Shown here: in pieces, positions 37,788 through 48,859 of the stretch
Numbering within the stretch: the first letter of the stretch is position 1
Layout: every line of letters starts with the position of its first letter
From: Bretschneidera sinensis
Lineage: Eukaryota; Streptophyta; Magnoliopsida; Brassicales; Akaniaceae
Assembly: GCA_023935145.1 (NCBI GenBank)
Contig: CM043699.1
Location: forward strand, 71,271,638-71,335,637
DNA: 64,000 bases
Direction: 5' to 3'
Program-made: the position numbers and the translations under genes
Notes under the pieces: generated by a model
Database searches by the model: none
What the model saw: only the letters and a program-made list of their open reading frames with translations
Told to the model about the DNA's origin: nothing

Positions 37788-38550
37788 TTACCTTGCATTT
37801 CTAAAGCATTTTACTATGGATGATTGTACAACCATATTCGTTAACCATGATCCTCTATCACTGATATTCAACTTCATTCTTATCTCTTTTAAATCTATCA
37901 TCAATTTCACATCAAGACTCCCCATAGCAGTTAACCTTCTTGTAGACTTTCTACTCAATGCATCAGCTATCATCTTCGCATTTTCTAGATGATAGTGAAT
38001 TGTATAATCATAGTTACTAATCAACTCCATCAACCATCTTTGGCTCAAATTCAACTCTCTCTGGGCAAGTTAGTATGTCAAACTCTTATAACCCATGAAT
38101 ATCTCACAAGTGGCTCCATACAGATGATGTCTCCAATCTTTAAATTAAACACTATAGCGGCCAACTCTAAGTCATGAGTAGGGTAATTTCTATCATGAAT
38201 CTTCAATTGCCTAGAAGAATGGGCCACAACTATCCTATGTTACACATATCCCAATCATTGATGTGACACATCACTATACACCACAAATCCTTCATCACTA
38301 GAAGGAAACACCAATACTGGAGCTGTAGTCAATTTCTCCTTTAATAATTGGAAATTTTTCTCACACTTCCCTCACCATACAAATCTCACCTCTTTCCTGG
38401 TCAGTCTATTTAACAATATTACAATAATAGAAAAATTCTAAAATAATCTTCTATAATAACTAGCTAACCCTAAGAAGATTCTAATCTCAGTCACATTAGT
38501 TGGTCTCTCCTAACTTAACATTGCCTTTACCTTTTGTGGATCAACTGTTA
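37788..38550 (-). pseudogene. Element B RNase H region, broken
   Basis: From 38550 leftwards: ITVDPQKVKAML, RPTNVTEIRIFLGLASYYRR (RT thumb and connection), CEKNFQLLKEKLTTAPVL, SSDEGFVVYSDVSHQ (RNase H start, with its Asp), and QRWLMELISNYDYTIHYH with ADALSRKS (38054-37900), the conserved RNase H end. The order and spacing are normal for chromoviruses. Stops occur at several points. Confidence 0.9.
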
Positions 38551-38560
38551 TGCCATTTCT

Positions 38561-38728
38561 CGATGGTGCTGCCCCAGTAAGAAATTCGTGAGGTGCCGTT
38601 GCAGCTTATTCCCTCTCTCTTGCCCCCCCCCCCCCAAAAAAAAAGGAGAGAGATGTCCTGTCCCTTCTTTATGCACATCCATACACATAACTAGACACAA
38701 AGGTGTACAATCCTGTCAAAATTTGCGG
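38561..38728. other. 168-base insertion with C13/A9 tract inside element B pol
   Basis: The pol text runs ...FLEHVILKE up to about 38730 and continues GITVDPQKV from 38558. Other chromoviruses have these two strings directly adjacent, so the intervening bases are extra. The insert begins cgatggtgctgcc, contains about 13 C followed by 9 A (38623-38644), and ends tttgcgg. The 4 bases ttct occur on both sides (38557-38560 and 38729-38732). Its GC content is higher than its surroundings. It could be a SINE-like or other small insertion; I recognise no family. Confidence 0.6.
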
Positions 38729-38801
38729 TTCTTTAAGTATTACATGTTCCAAGAAGGTCATTTCTTTCAGTCAAAATTCACATTTAGGAAATTATAGCAT
38801 A

Positions 38802-39270
38802 CTATCTCTCTCTCCTCAAAATCTCCAACACAATTTCTAAATGTTTTGCATGCTCTTCCTTATTCTTATAATACACCAAGATGTTATTGATGAACACAAC
38901 CACAAGATTATTAAGAAATGGTTCAAACATTTTAATCATCAAGTCCATGAATATTTCTTGAACATTAGTCAATCCAAATGACATCACAAGAAACTTATGA
39001 CCATAACGTGTACTAAAAGAAGTCTTAGGCACGTCTCCCTCATTTATCCTTAACTGGTAATAACCTGATCTTAGGTTTATCTTAGAAAACACTCTCACTC
39101 CTTGCAACTACTCAAAGAATTCATTTATTTTGGGTAAAATCTATTTGTTCTTATTCAACTATTTGTAGTCTATACACAATCTCATCGTTCCATCTTCATC
39201 TTTCATGAACAACATAGGGGCTCCCAAAATACATTAGGTCTGATAAATTGTTTATCTAAAAATTCTTGAA
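38802..39270 (-). pseudogene. RT: Element B reverse transcriptase, catalytic box altered
   Basis: The open stretch 39107-38802 reads [49 protein letters not shown] and [22 protein letters not shown]. The text is the gypsy chromovirus RT. The first catalytic Asp (usually SKIDLRSGY) reads SKINLRSGY and the FIDDILVY box reads FINNILVY, so all three catalytic Asp residues are Asn. Each needs only a G-to-A change on the coding strand, the kind produced by deamination of methylated cytosines on the other strand. The enzyme is certainly inactive. Confidence 0.93.
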
Positions 39271-39669
39271 CTTTCAATTCTCTTAACTCAGTGGGTGTCA
39301 CTCTGTAGGGTGCTATTAAATATATGTGATGAACCTGGTATCACATCAATAGAGAAATTTAATCTCCCTACTAGGAGGCAACCTAGACAACTCATCAAGA
39401 AATACATCAGAAAAATCTGTCACTACTAAGATTTCTTCTAACTTCCTATTTTCCTTTTTAGAATCCATTGTATATGCCAAATACTCATCACAACCCTTCT
39501 TCAACCATTTCCTAGTGGTCAGAGCAAAATAAGATAGTTCGAGAGTATCTTATGTTCTCCTTGAAAGTTAAACTCTTTATGTCCATATCTTGAACACTAC
39601 TTTCTTTCTAGAACAATCAACCCAAGCGTAATACGTTGACAACCAATTCATTCTCAAAATTAAATGAAA

Positions 39670-39906
39670 TTATTTAATATTCAAAGATAATAAATCAGCT
39701 TTAGATTCTCTATCACTAACATGAATCACACAACCCTTATAAGCATTTATGATTGTCACTCTATCTCTAGTGGGAACTTCAACAAAAATATTATGCATCA
39801 AAGGACTAATACTTACTCCAATGGACTTCATATGAATACTGGATGCAAACGAATGGGTTACACCAAGATCAACCAACATTGACATGTCCACCTTCTCTAC
39901 ATACAA
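39670..39906 (-). pseudogene. Element B aspartic protease, altered active site
   Basis: A 78-codon open stretch with MSMLVDLGVTHSFASS and, later, the string IINAYKGCVIHV. Chromovirus proteases have VLIDSGATHSFIS at this place, so the DSG active site reads DLG. The catalytic Asp is kept but the following Ser is Leu. It lies between gag and RT as expected. Confidence 0.85.
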
Positions 39907-39995
39907 AGCACTTTAATTGTTTTTTGACAATTCTAGGATAAATATCTTATCTGAATACATCTACAACAACTTTTGTCTCTTGATCATACATCAGA

Positions 39996-41120
39996 TTACC
40001 ACTTCCATTTGGTGGCATACTTACTTCCTCTGTCATGACTCCCCATTCCCATAACCTGTCTCCCAAATCTAAGGGTCCCACCGATAGTTTTCTGAGCTAT
40101 AGAAGTAACAGATCTTGCTTGCCTCTGATTCTTGTACTTCAGTTCTCTGTGACAAGGAACGCCTCCTCTGGGTGGTCTCCCACCCTGCACATTCATACTG
40201 GTATCACCTCTGGGTTCCTCAAATCTAGACTTCTTCCGCCAATTCCTCCTTCCTCTAAATTCCATCACATCTTTCTCAATTTGAAGTGCTATCTCCACCA
40301 ACCTAACATAATTCATATGCCTTATGTAAGATAGTTTTGATCAAATCTTAAAACATAGTTCATCTATGAACCTCTTACAATTCTTCTCCTCTAGGTCTAC
40401 CCTTTCCAATACAAACCTCGACAAAGCCACAATCTCTTATTATACTGAGTCATAGTCCATACATTTACCCCAAATAAATAAAATCTCTATCTTGTTAGGC
40501 TCTAGAGGTATAAGTAAAATATTTATCAAGAAAAACCACCTTAAACCTATTCCAGGTTAAGGGTCTATCAATATCTATACTTACCCTGTGAAGAATATCC
40601 TCCCACCATTCTAGGGTCTCTCTCTCTAACTTGAACGTAGCAAAGACGACCCTCTACCTGTCAATCATTGGTAAAATAAAAAAAAATCTCTCTACGTATT
40701 TCACCCATAACTTAGACTTAAAAGGGTTTATAAATCATTTAAACAACAAAGCATTCAACTTAACAATCTCCCTGCATCTCATGTATAAACTAACTTTTCC
40801 TCATTTTTAAATGTATATCATTACTGGATGAACAACCTCAAGTACTGCTCTAGCATGTTCATCAAGTCTATGCTATAAGCTATCAACTCTATCATCTGTT
40901 ACAATCATTTTCTCAAGAGCATGTGTAAGAGCTTATCTTAGCTCATCTCTTTCAACTTCAATTCTCTCACACCTTTACCAATATCAATTATATTGTTAAC
41001 ACGTTCCTTTCTAAGAACCACAGATTCAGACTCAACCTTGACTTGTCAAAATATTGGGGGCCTACCACGCCCTCTCAAATCAAAAACTCTAACTCTAGCT
41101 CTAGCACGTCCACGTGTCAT
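39996..41120 (-). pseudogene. gag: Element B gag, broken
   Basis: A start codon at 41120 opens MTRGRARARVRVFDLRGRGR, the basic start typical of chromovirus gag, and then a stop follows (after RPPIF). The conserved capsid text around 40600-40300 is scattered over frames. The open stretch 40316-39996 starts MNYVRLVEIALQIEKDVMEF and contains basic and Gly/Pro-rich text but no readable zinc knuckle. The protease begins just downstream. Confidence 0.82.
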
Positions 41121-41202
41121 CCTCAAACTATTAAAATATAATTTATTTTAATCTTCCACTTTCTTACTTTTTATGCAGTCTATAGAATCATAAAACCTAA
41201 TG

Positions 41203-41214
41203 CTCTGATACCAA
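41203..41214 (-). promoter_or_regulatory. Primer binding site of element B
   Basis: The minus strand reads TTTTGGTATCAGAGCATTAG right after the LTR end GGTCGTTACA. TGGTATCAGAGC matches the plant initiator-tRNA-Met site perfectly. It fixes the 5' LTR as 41218-43715. Confidence 0.92.
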
Positions 41215-41920
41215 AATTGTAACGACCTATCCCGGGTTGGCCACCCCCGAGACGGTGTTGTCACATTTTGAAAATCCTAGCACGATACATATATAACACA
41301 AAAAGAAATAACACCAACATAAATTTTTTTCATCAATCCTCAACCCTCAACAGGGGAGATACATCATTCTGATCTTGACTTTAACATTATATACAACGTA
41401 AAATGCATGAATATTTACAAATAAATTTTTATTTTATTTTCTCATTAATCTAAGGATGTGGACACGTATATGGCTTACAGATAATGATTTCATCTGAACC
41501 TCAACTCACCAAACTATTTGTCCTACCTGCTACCTAAAATCATTATACAATGAGTGGTGAGCTTCACAAGCTCTGTGAATTAAATTTACTAGAAGTATTC
41601 AAATTGTATGAATAATCTTTTAATATTTAATCAATTATATCTCACATAACTTGATAATAGCATTCTACTATCACTACACATATCATAAGTCTCATTCTCT
41701 ATCAATCTCTTCTTCTTATATATTGGTTCACCTTAAGACCATCAATTATCTCATAATTACCTCGTAATGAGGTTCACAGCATAAAGTCTATCATTTAGAT
41801 GGTTCTTATCATATCATACTTTTATGTTCTTTCTCACCATAACTGTCTCTCTGTGAGACTCATTCATCTATAAATAAATGTACAACACTTCAGCATTTCA
41901 GTAATGCAATCAATATTTAA

Positions 41921-42320
41921 AACAGATGCAATGCATGAATTATTATTAGGGAACATCTTTTCACATGTCGACATGTTTTTATATTAGACCGGCCCCCTCC
42001 CAGTTCTTTCATTTCTAGCATATACCGGCTGTCATGATATTCATTTATTTCCAGCATATATCAGCTGTCATGATTTTCATTTATTTTCAGCATATAAAAC
42101 AGATACAATGCATGAATTATTATTAGGGAATGTCTTCCTACATGTCGACATGTTTTTATCTTAGACCGGCCCCCTCCTGGTTCTTTTATTTCCAGCATGT
42201 ACCGGCTGTCACGATATTTATTTCCAGCATATACCGACTGTCACGGTTTTCATTTATTTTCAGTATATACCGGCTGTCACGGTTTTCCTTTATTTCTAGT
42301 ATATACCGGCTGTCACGGTT
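41921..42320. repeat. Tandem duplication and minisatellite in the 5' LTR of element B
   Basis: The text aacagatgcaatgcatg...ttagaccggccccctcc occurs at 41921 and 42098, a 177-base period. After each copy, units of 32-36 bases with tttccagcatataccggctg and tcacggtttt repeat; the core ccggctg lies at 42202, 42234 (ccgactg), 42270 and 42306. The 3' LTR has two such units (about 35385-35440). The open plus-strand reading of these repeats (YRLSRFSFI) is an accident of periodicity. Confidence 0.9.
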
Positions 42321-43190
42321 TTTCTATTAGACCGACCCCCTTCTAGTTCTTTTATTTCATGCATATGCATATGAAGAATGATATGAAATATGCATATGAA
42401 CAATAACATAAAAACAAACATGAATTCAAATCTTTAAATTAGTTATCCTGATTATTCTCAAATTATTTATTGAAAAAATTCCACTAAATTCCTCTCCTCA
42501 TAAATCGCATCAAATCATCAATCATAGCTTGTTAAGATCCACTAAATTTCATCTCCTCATAAATTGTATCAAAACATCAACGATAGGTCATCAAGAATTT
42601 CACTTATCGCTTTTATTATTAAATCAACCCATTATTCCAAAAATATTATTCGCATAAAATAATTCTCTACACATCCACTATTCCTATCACACCTATCAAC
42701 CAATTTTTCATCTATCACAAAAGTATGAGTTAATAATTTATTCTAATATTATCACTAGATATTTCATATTTATCTTGATTACTTAAAGTAAATCTAACTC
42801 ACCACGTAGCACTTAGTGCTACCCGTGGATCACCTCCTTGCCTTTCTTGCTCTTCTCATCAATTTCCCCCGATTGCTGATTGTTAACACCGGACATAATA
42901 TTTATATTAAAATTTCTAATTTATTCTTCAATTCTTCATAATTTACACCATTTGAAAATTCCCACTTTGAATTCCGGGAAATTTCACATGTGCTAAAAAT
43001 TCAAAAATAAACTTCACGTTATTACTTTTTGTTTTTCTTAAAGCTTCCCATGACTCTCTATAAAATTCTCCCGTAAACCCCTTCAAAAATTTGCTCTTTC
43101 AACTTTTCTTTTGGTCCCCAACTATTTAAAGAAATAGAGTAATTGAAGGAAAACCAAACAAGATTTGGTAAGTAATAAAATAAATTACGT

Positions 43191-43348
43191 TTATATATGT
43201 ATATATAGTAAAAAAATTTCAATTCAGTAGCCTTTTTTGTTTGCAACCTCAACAGCTTCCCCCAAATTATAAATTACGTTTATATATGTATATATAGTAA
43301 AAAAATTTCAATTCAGTAGCCTTTTTTGTTTGCAACCTCAACAGCTTC
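43191..43348. repeat. 79-base tandem duplication in the 5' LTR of element B
   Basis: taaattacgtttatatatg starts at 43191 and again at 43270, and the 79-base units look identical. They include the text ttgcaacctcaacagcttcc. The 3' LTR has one copy. Confidence 0.93.
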
Positions 43349-43498
43349 CCCCAAATTGTTTACACGCAAGGGCCTTACTATCTTACATGCAGCAAAGCTT
43401 AAAGCTCTTGGCAACAGGTGTTGCTACTTATTGCCAGCTCTTTTTTTAAATTTTTTTTTCTATTTATTTCTTTTTCTTTTTCCTTTATATTGTTCATG

Positions 43499-43500
<2 letters not shown>

Positions 43501-43552
<52 letters not shown>
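43501..43552. repeat. (AT)n microsatellite in the 5' LTR of element B
   Basis: About 26 uninterrupted AT units. The 3' LTR has a short atatatatata at the aligned place (36448). Confidence 0.95.
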
Positions 43553-43556
<4 letters not shown>

Positions 43557-43720
43557 TTCCATTTTCTTTGTAACAATGTCTCCACGCGTCCAGTTTTTTT
43601 TTAAGAATTGTTTTATTCAAATAATAATAAACCTTTCACATATATTTTATTTTAATTCCATATCGTATTTATTAAATTACTTCTTTACCCTTACTTTACA
43701 AATACGAGTATTACACAGAT

Positions 43721-44908
43721 ACACTAAGCTAACTGGACTTAAGAAACACCTATGTGGACATTTTACTGGCTATCAATAGTTGTTCTTATGTTGTAGTTGT
43801 GTAAGTGATCCTTAGACGTGAGGCACCATGGATACCTTATCTATAATTCATCATGTTTTGATCCTACTTAAATGTAGTTTTAATCATAAGCCACATAAAG
43901 GTAGTAATTGGGTATGACCACTTATACATGGAGGTATGTGAGTGTACAATAGAGAATTCATTACTTTTAGTAAAAGGGAGAGAATGCTCTATGTTATCTC
44001 CTTAAGTCATAGTTTGGAAATCACTTGGCCAAGGAAGGGTGGAAATTATAAAGGAGTTTTTAATTTCACCGCATAAGTTATGGGCTTGAGATCAAGATAC
44101 ATCAAATTAAACAAATTAAGGGTTGACAATAATTCCATACCTTAAGTTTAATAAGAGGAATTGCATGATGGAAGGATTGAATTGCACAGTAACTAACAAA
44201 AAAAAAGTGTACATAAAATTCATATTGTTTGGGTAATCATGATATATTACTAGGTGTCGCTCATTATTTGTAGAAGTCCTGATAATTAATTCTCATTAAA
44301 GCAAGAATTAAAAGGGGTTTCAATTTGAACTAATTAGAAAAAGTTCTAATTAATTGGACATAGTCCAATTGACTCGTAATAGTTATGGCTTACTGCCAAC
44401 ACAACATTGAACCTAAAGGGTTACACACAATAGAGAAATTGTAAGAATAGAGAAAATTAAAGGGCCAATGGAGAGATTTCTAAGAATTAATTAAACTAGG
44501 ATTTTAACTATAATATTAGAAATCTCAGTGCCTTTAGGAGTAAAGGATATATAAATAGGGCTTCTATTTGATGAAAACCCTAATGTTCATTATTAGAGAT
44601 TAAGATAAGATATTAAGCTCTCTCCACAAGTTAGAACTGAAAACCCTAAGAGCTAGCACTCTATAGTTTTTAGCCTCCTTGATTCGAGATCTCTAGTTCT
44701 TATAGCTCATGTGGATATACTTAAATATCGAACACTTGAATGGTTTGTGAACCTGATTTGAAGTTCCAAAAAATCTCCATTAAGTAAATATATATATCTC
44801 TAACCTTGTATGGTGATTGATTTCTTCATCCTAATCAATACTACTCTAAATAAACATTTTAAAAAAACTATTTATTACTATGTCATTAAACCCATTAAGT
44901 TGACTACA
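43721..44908 (+). repeat. Element A-family LTR, right part
   Basis: Continues the LTR from 34576: acactaagctaactggactt..., then catgttttgatcc, gtagtaattgggtatgacca and a TATA box at 44548. It ends near 44908 with ...ttgactaca. No primer binding site and no internal element DNA follow, and the flank ttccg seen before 34190 is not repeated. It is either a solo LTR whose right flank was changed, or the 5' LTR of an element whose inside was deleted. Confidence 0.82.
44548..44557 (+). promoter_or_regulatory. TATA box of the A-family LTR
   Basis: TATATAAATA followed by gggcttctatttgatg, aligned with the TATA box of element A's LTR. Confidence 0.6.
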
Positions 44909-45249
44909 CAAACGAAAATTAATAAACATTAAATATTTTTATTCGAATTAATAAACTTATTTGCATATCATCATTTGTTTATACCGTAACAACATTAATG
45001 TTGATGTGTTCAAATTACTTTTAGATGCATTTTGGTTACCATTTGATGTATTCAAATTGCTATAAAGTGAATGAACTGAATTAAAACAAAAACTTATGAA
45101 GACAAGAGTGATTAAGAAAGTAAAGCGAATAAAGGAGCAACAAGTTATTGAACAATTTAGTAAGTGAACATAAGTATTCATGCAACCATAGAGCGTATCA
45201 TGCCTTATAAAGTGGATATATTATCGCAGAAACACCAAAACAATCATTA
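44909..45249. other. AT-rich stretch without recognised gene
   Basis: Lies between the A-family LTR and the tandem array. Phrases such as ttggttaccatttgatgt suggest it may be a decayed edge of the array, but no period can be followed. Confidence 0.4.
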
Positions 45250-45543
45250 GAGTTACTATCCGATTTGATAATGTTACTATTAGATGTGATTATATTATGA
45301 GACAGTGTTATAATTTGTTATTACCTAAAGTATTCATGAGTTACTTAGGGATGTAGTGCGGTTAGGTTACTATAAAATATACTTAGCATTACTATTGGAT
45401 GTGATATGATTAATATATGATGTGATTTAGATACTAAGGCATATGTTTAGGTTACTATAAGATGTACTTACTATGTAATGTTATAGCATTACCATTGTAT
45501 GTGATATGATTACTATATGATGTGATCTAGTTACTAAGGCATG
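45250..45543. repeat. Tandem array of about 100 bases per unit, left part
   Basis: Units contain aggttactataagatgtacttactatgtaatg, a block with attactat.ggatgtgatatgatta, and end with gttactaaggcatg. The anchor ttactaaggc lies at about 45341 (ttacttaggg), 45431 and 45531. The array stops at 45543 where element C begins and continues at 61799. It codes for nothing. Confidence 0.85.
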
Positions 45544-46791
45544 TGTTGACCCTTATTTGATTTTAATGATAACAAAAATATATTGAATTATGCTAACCAA
45601 TTTATCTGAGTGTTTAAAGCTGCAAAGACTATTCCTTAAAAGTTAACTTACTAAAAATTCAACATTGGATGAAGTTGAAGATCAAGATTAGGTACTAAGA
45701 TAGTATTTAAATGATATTAATCTCTTACTCAAGTTCCTAGCTTTTCCTTATGATTCAATTTGTTTAAAAAAATTATTAACAAACAAAATCGTTTTGACTG
45801 AAAAATATAATTGAAAACAGAAAACTGTGTTTCAGGTTATCCAGTCGACTGAATGAATCCAGTAGACTGTATGATTCTTCAAAAGAAACACTTAGTTGTC
45901 TGAATGGATCCAGTTGACTGAACAAAGACATTTAGTTGATTGAATGAATCTAGTTGACTTAGTGATTCCTTCTGAAAATCATTCAATCGACAAAATGAAG
46001 GTAAAAAACATTCTACCTTTTGATCCAGTCAACTGAACAATCCTTTCAGTCGACTGAATGAAATACCTTACACAAAAGTTTGAAATTAAAATAGCATCCA
46101 GTTGACTGAATACTCGAAATAACAAAAAAATTCCAAAAGCTAAAGCGCCATTTAGAGCATTAAATGCTCTAAACCACTCCTAAATGGGATTGCTATGTAA
46201 GTAATTACTAGTAGGGCTTTAAACTATAAAAGCCCATCATAAATGAGAGAAGATAATAACTCTTAAGCAATTAATCTTTATCTTCTCATTTCATATCATT
46301 CAAAGCTTTCTAAAAACTTTTATGAGCCATTCTTAAAAGCTTTGTACTTCTAAGAGAGATCTTTCCTTCTTTGTAAGAGCATTAAATACAAAGTCTCTCT
46401 TGTTCTTGATCATTAAATTTCCAGTCATTGTAAAGAGGAAGAGTTGGTGTAACTCTTAGAGTGTTTAGGAGTTAACACTTATTGTAAAAGATTTATTTAA
46501 CAGGAAGAGATCGTGTATAATTCAGGTAACACCCGTGAAATTGCTAGAGTTATTAGTGGATTGCTTCAAGAAGGTTCCTTGAAGAGAGTGGAAGTAAGGT
46601 CAGAGAAATCTGATATTGTTGAACCACTATAAATAATGTTTGCATATTCTCTTCCTTATCGTTTTACTTTCAGCTCTACTATACTTGTCATTCTTGATTC
46701 TACTTGTTAAGTTTCTTAAAACTTGTTTGTTGTGAGAAATAGTTTTAAAAACCCAATTCATCCCCCTCTTGGGTTTGGACCTTGGTCTACA
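45544..46791 (+). repeat. 5' LTR of element C
   Basis: Starts TGTTGACCCTTATTTG and ends TTGGTCTACA. It aligns with 60567-61797. It contains a cluster of AGTCGACTGAAT-like motifs (45840-46110) and a TATA box at 46225. Confidence 0.93.
46225..46232 (+). promoter_or_regulatory. TATA box of the element C 5' LTR
   Basis: TATAAAAG followed by cccatcataaatgagag; the same string lies in the 3' LTR at 61231-61238. It defines the likely U3/R border. Confidence 0.7.
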
Positions 46792-46792
46792 A

Positions 46793-46806
46793 TTGGTATT
46801 AGAGCC
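46793..46806 (+). promoter_or_regulatory. Primer binding site of element C
   Basis: TTGGTATTAGAGCC follows the LTR end by one base; the usual initiator-tRNA-Met site is TTGGTATCAGAGC, one mismatch. Confidence 0.87.
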
Positions 46807-46847
46807 TCGTTCTTAATTTTAAGGCTTAAAATCCTTGAGTTGATCCG

Positions 46848-48830
46848 ATGGCAACCAATAGTTTTACCGAAGGACATTCCTACACTAGGCCTCCTTTGCT
46901 CAATAACAAATTATAATTATTGGAAAATAAAATGAAAATATTTGTTGAATGAAAAAATTATAATTTACGGAGAATCATTGAAAAATGACCTAGAATTCCT
47001 TCAAAAGATGTAACTTTTGGAGAAGTCACTTATACAATGCCTAAACTCAAAACTGAGTTCGATGAATAAGATTGTATAATGATGGCTCTAAATAGTAGAG
47101 CAGCTAGTATTTTACATTATACATTAGATATAAATTAATATAATAAAGTTTCAACATATGGTTCGACAAAATAATTTTGGGACAAACTTCAAGTGACATA
47201 CGAAGGCACTAGTGAAGTTAAAAAATCAAAAATCTATATACTAGTGTCCGAGTATGAATCCTTTAAGATGTCCCCTACCGAAGCCATATCTGAAATGAAT
47301 TCTCGTTTCATGAGTTTATTAATGTGTTGAAGCTTCTTGGTAGGAACATTGAAGAGTTTGAACTAATAAGATCCTTAGATCTTTTCCTCTAACTTGGAAA
47401 GCAAATAAGACAACCATCACTGAAGCCAAAAAACTTGATACACTAAGAGTTGAAACCCTTCTTGGCTCTCTATTGACGTATTAGATGGAAGAAATGAAAC
47501 AATGAGAGTTTGATAATGAGTTAAAAAAGAAGAAGACCACTGCTCTTAAAGCTACCTCAAGTAAAAAGGTGAAAGAATAATAAGTATAAGAGAATAAGGG
47601 TAGTGAAGAATATGAGGAGATGATTCTCATCACCAAAAGGTTTCACAAGTTTTTTAAGAATAGCAAGAAGCTTAAGGACTTCACAAAAAGGGAACCAACT
47701 ATGTGCTTTGGTTATAAGAAACCCGGGCATATCAAGGCCGATTACCCTACCACAATGAAGTCATACAAGAACTTCGAGAAGAAGGCCATGATTGCTACAA
47801 CATGGAGTGATGATGATAAGGAGCCTTCAGCTAATGAAGTCAACTATGAAGAGATTTTCAAACTTTTCTTGATGGCAATCGATGATGAAAAAGAGGTAAC
47901 TAGTTCTTCCCCTACTAATGATATTGATAATAATAATGAAGAACTAATTGAGGCCATAAATAAAATGCATGAAGAATCGAAGAAATTTGATTCTAAAAAT
48001 ATTGCCCTAAAAAAGGAAGTCTCATCTCTCTCTAAATAAATGGAAGCTCTAAAAGAAGAAAAAAAACTTTTTGTTGAATTTAATAACTCATCACTTGAAT
48101 CTTAGAAAAATAAAAATTATGATTTGAAAAAGAAAGTAATGGAGTTAAATAACTCTATATCTAGGCTTGTTCTTGGAAAAGAAAAACTAGATAAAGTATT
48201 ATCTTGCCAAAGAATGAATAGAGAAAAATCTGGTTTGAGTTATTCTCCATTAGGCAAACAAAGTTCTAATGAGACTATATTTGTGAAGGCAATAAGTGTG
48301 GATGAACCCATTATTTCTAAGGCTAATAGCAATGTTAAAAATACTCATTTGAAAAATGCTAGGAAGCCTAAGAATGCAAATTTCAATTCCAATGCAAAGA
48401 ATTCAAATGCTAACTTTAGGTATAGATATCCTAGAAATACCTATGCTCATATGTATGCTCATCATAGAAATTCAAATGCTAAGAATACACATTCAAGAAA
48501 ATGCACATGCTAGGAATACATACTCTAAAAATGACTATCATGCATACCCTAGAGATAACATGTATGTTCATAATTCCTATACTAGAAACATGTATCCTAG
48601 GAATGCTTATCCAAAGAATGATATACATGCATACTCAAGACATCCTGGAAACTTCTATAATTATCATCCTAGGATTATGCATCATCAACATATCTACAAT
48701 TATAGAGCACCTTATAATGTTAAGAAAGTATGGGTCCCTAAAAGAGCTATATTTTCTAGGACTAACCCTAAAGGACCCAAGAGATTTTGGGTACCTAAGA
48801 GTGCTATTGTGTATCCATGTGTAGTGTAGA
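46848..48830 (+). pseudogene. gag: Element C gag, broken
   Basis: Begins ATG at 46848 with MATNSFTEGHSYTRPPLLNN and a stop soon after. Gag text continues in other frames to 47620. The open stretch 47620-48039 holds the zinc knuckle CFGYKKPGHIKADYP, where the usual CxxC...H...C has two of three cysteines replaced by Tyr, so it cannot bind zinc normally. 48124-48830 is a coiled region followed by a low-complexity tail built of short (Y/H)-(P/S/T)-(R/K)-N units, then VWVPK, a common gag end in this lineage. At least three frames are needed. Confidence 0.88.
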
Positions 48831-48859
48831 TATGTCTTCACATGAAGGAAAAAGGTGAC

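Larger units (their letters stand above)
34577..43715 (-). mobile_element. Element B: chromovirus (Tekay/Del-like Ty3/gypsy) inserted in the A-family LTR
   Basis: Full-length, minus strand: 5' LTR 41218-43715, primer site, gag, protease, RT, RNase H, integrase with chromodomain-like tail, 3' LTR 34577-36620. The duplication cagat is present at 34572-34576 and 43716-43720. The wording of RT, RNase H and integrase is typical of Tekay/Del. All reading frames are broken, and the RT catalytic box is altered. Confidence 0.94.
41218..43715 (-). repeat. 5' LTR of element B, 2,498 bases
   Basis: Plus-strand ends TGTAACGACC and GAGTATTACA, matching 34577-36620 throughout. It is longer because of a 177-base duplication, extra 32-36-base units (42050-42320) and a 79-base duplication (43191-43348), plus a longer AT tract (43501-43552). 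Confidence 0.93.

Noticed and set aside
37504..37823. Plus-strand frames in element B
   Set aside because: Antisense to the integrase/RNase H region, which has clear chromovirus motifs on the minus strand.
41203..41217. tRNA gene near TGGTATCAGAGC sites
   Set aside because: These are primer binding sites complementary to a tRNA 3' end; no cloverleaf can be drawn around them.
42130..42330. Plus-strand open frame with repeated YRLSRFSFI
   Set aside because: It is the accidental translation of the 36-base minisatellite in the LTR of element B.
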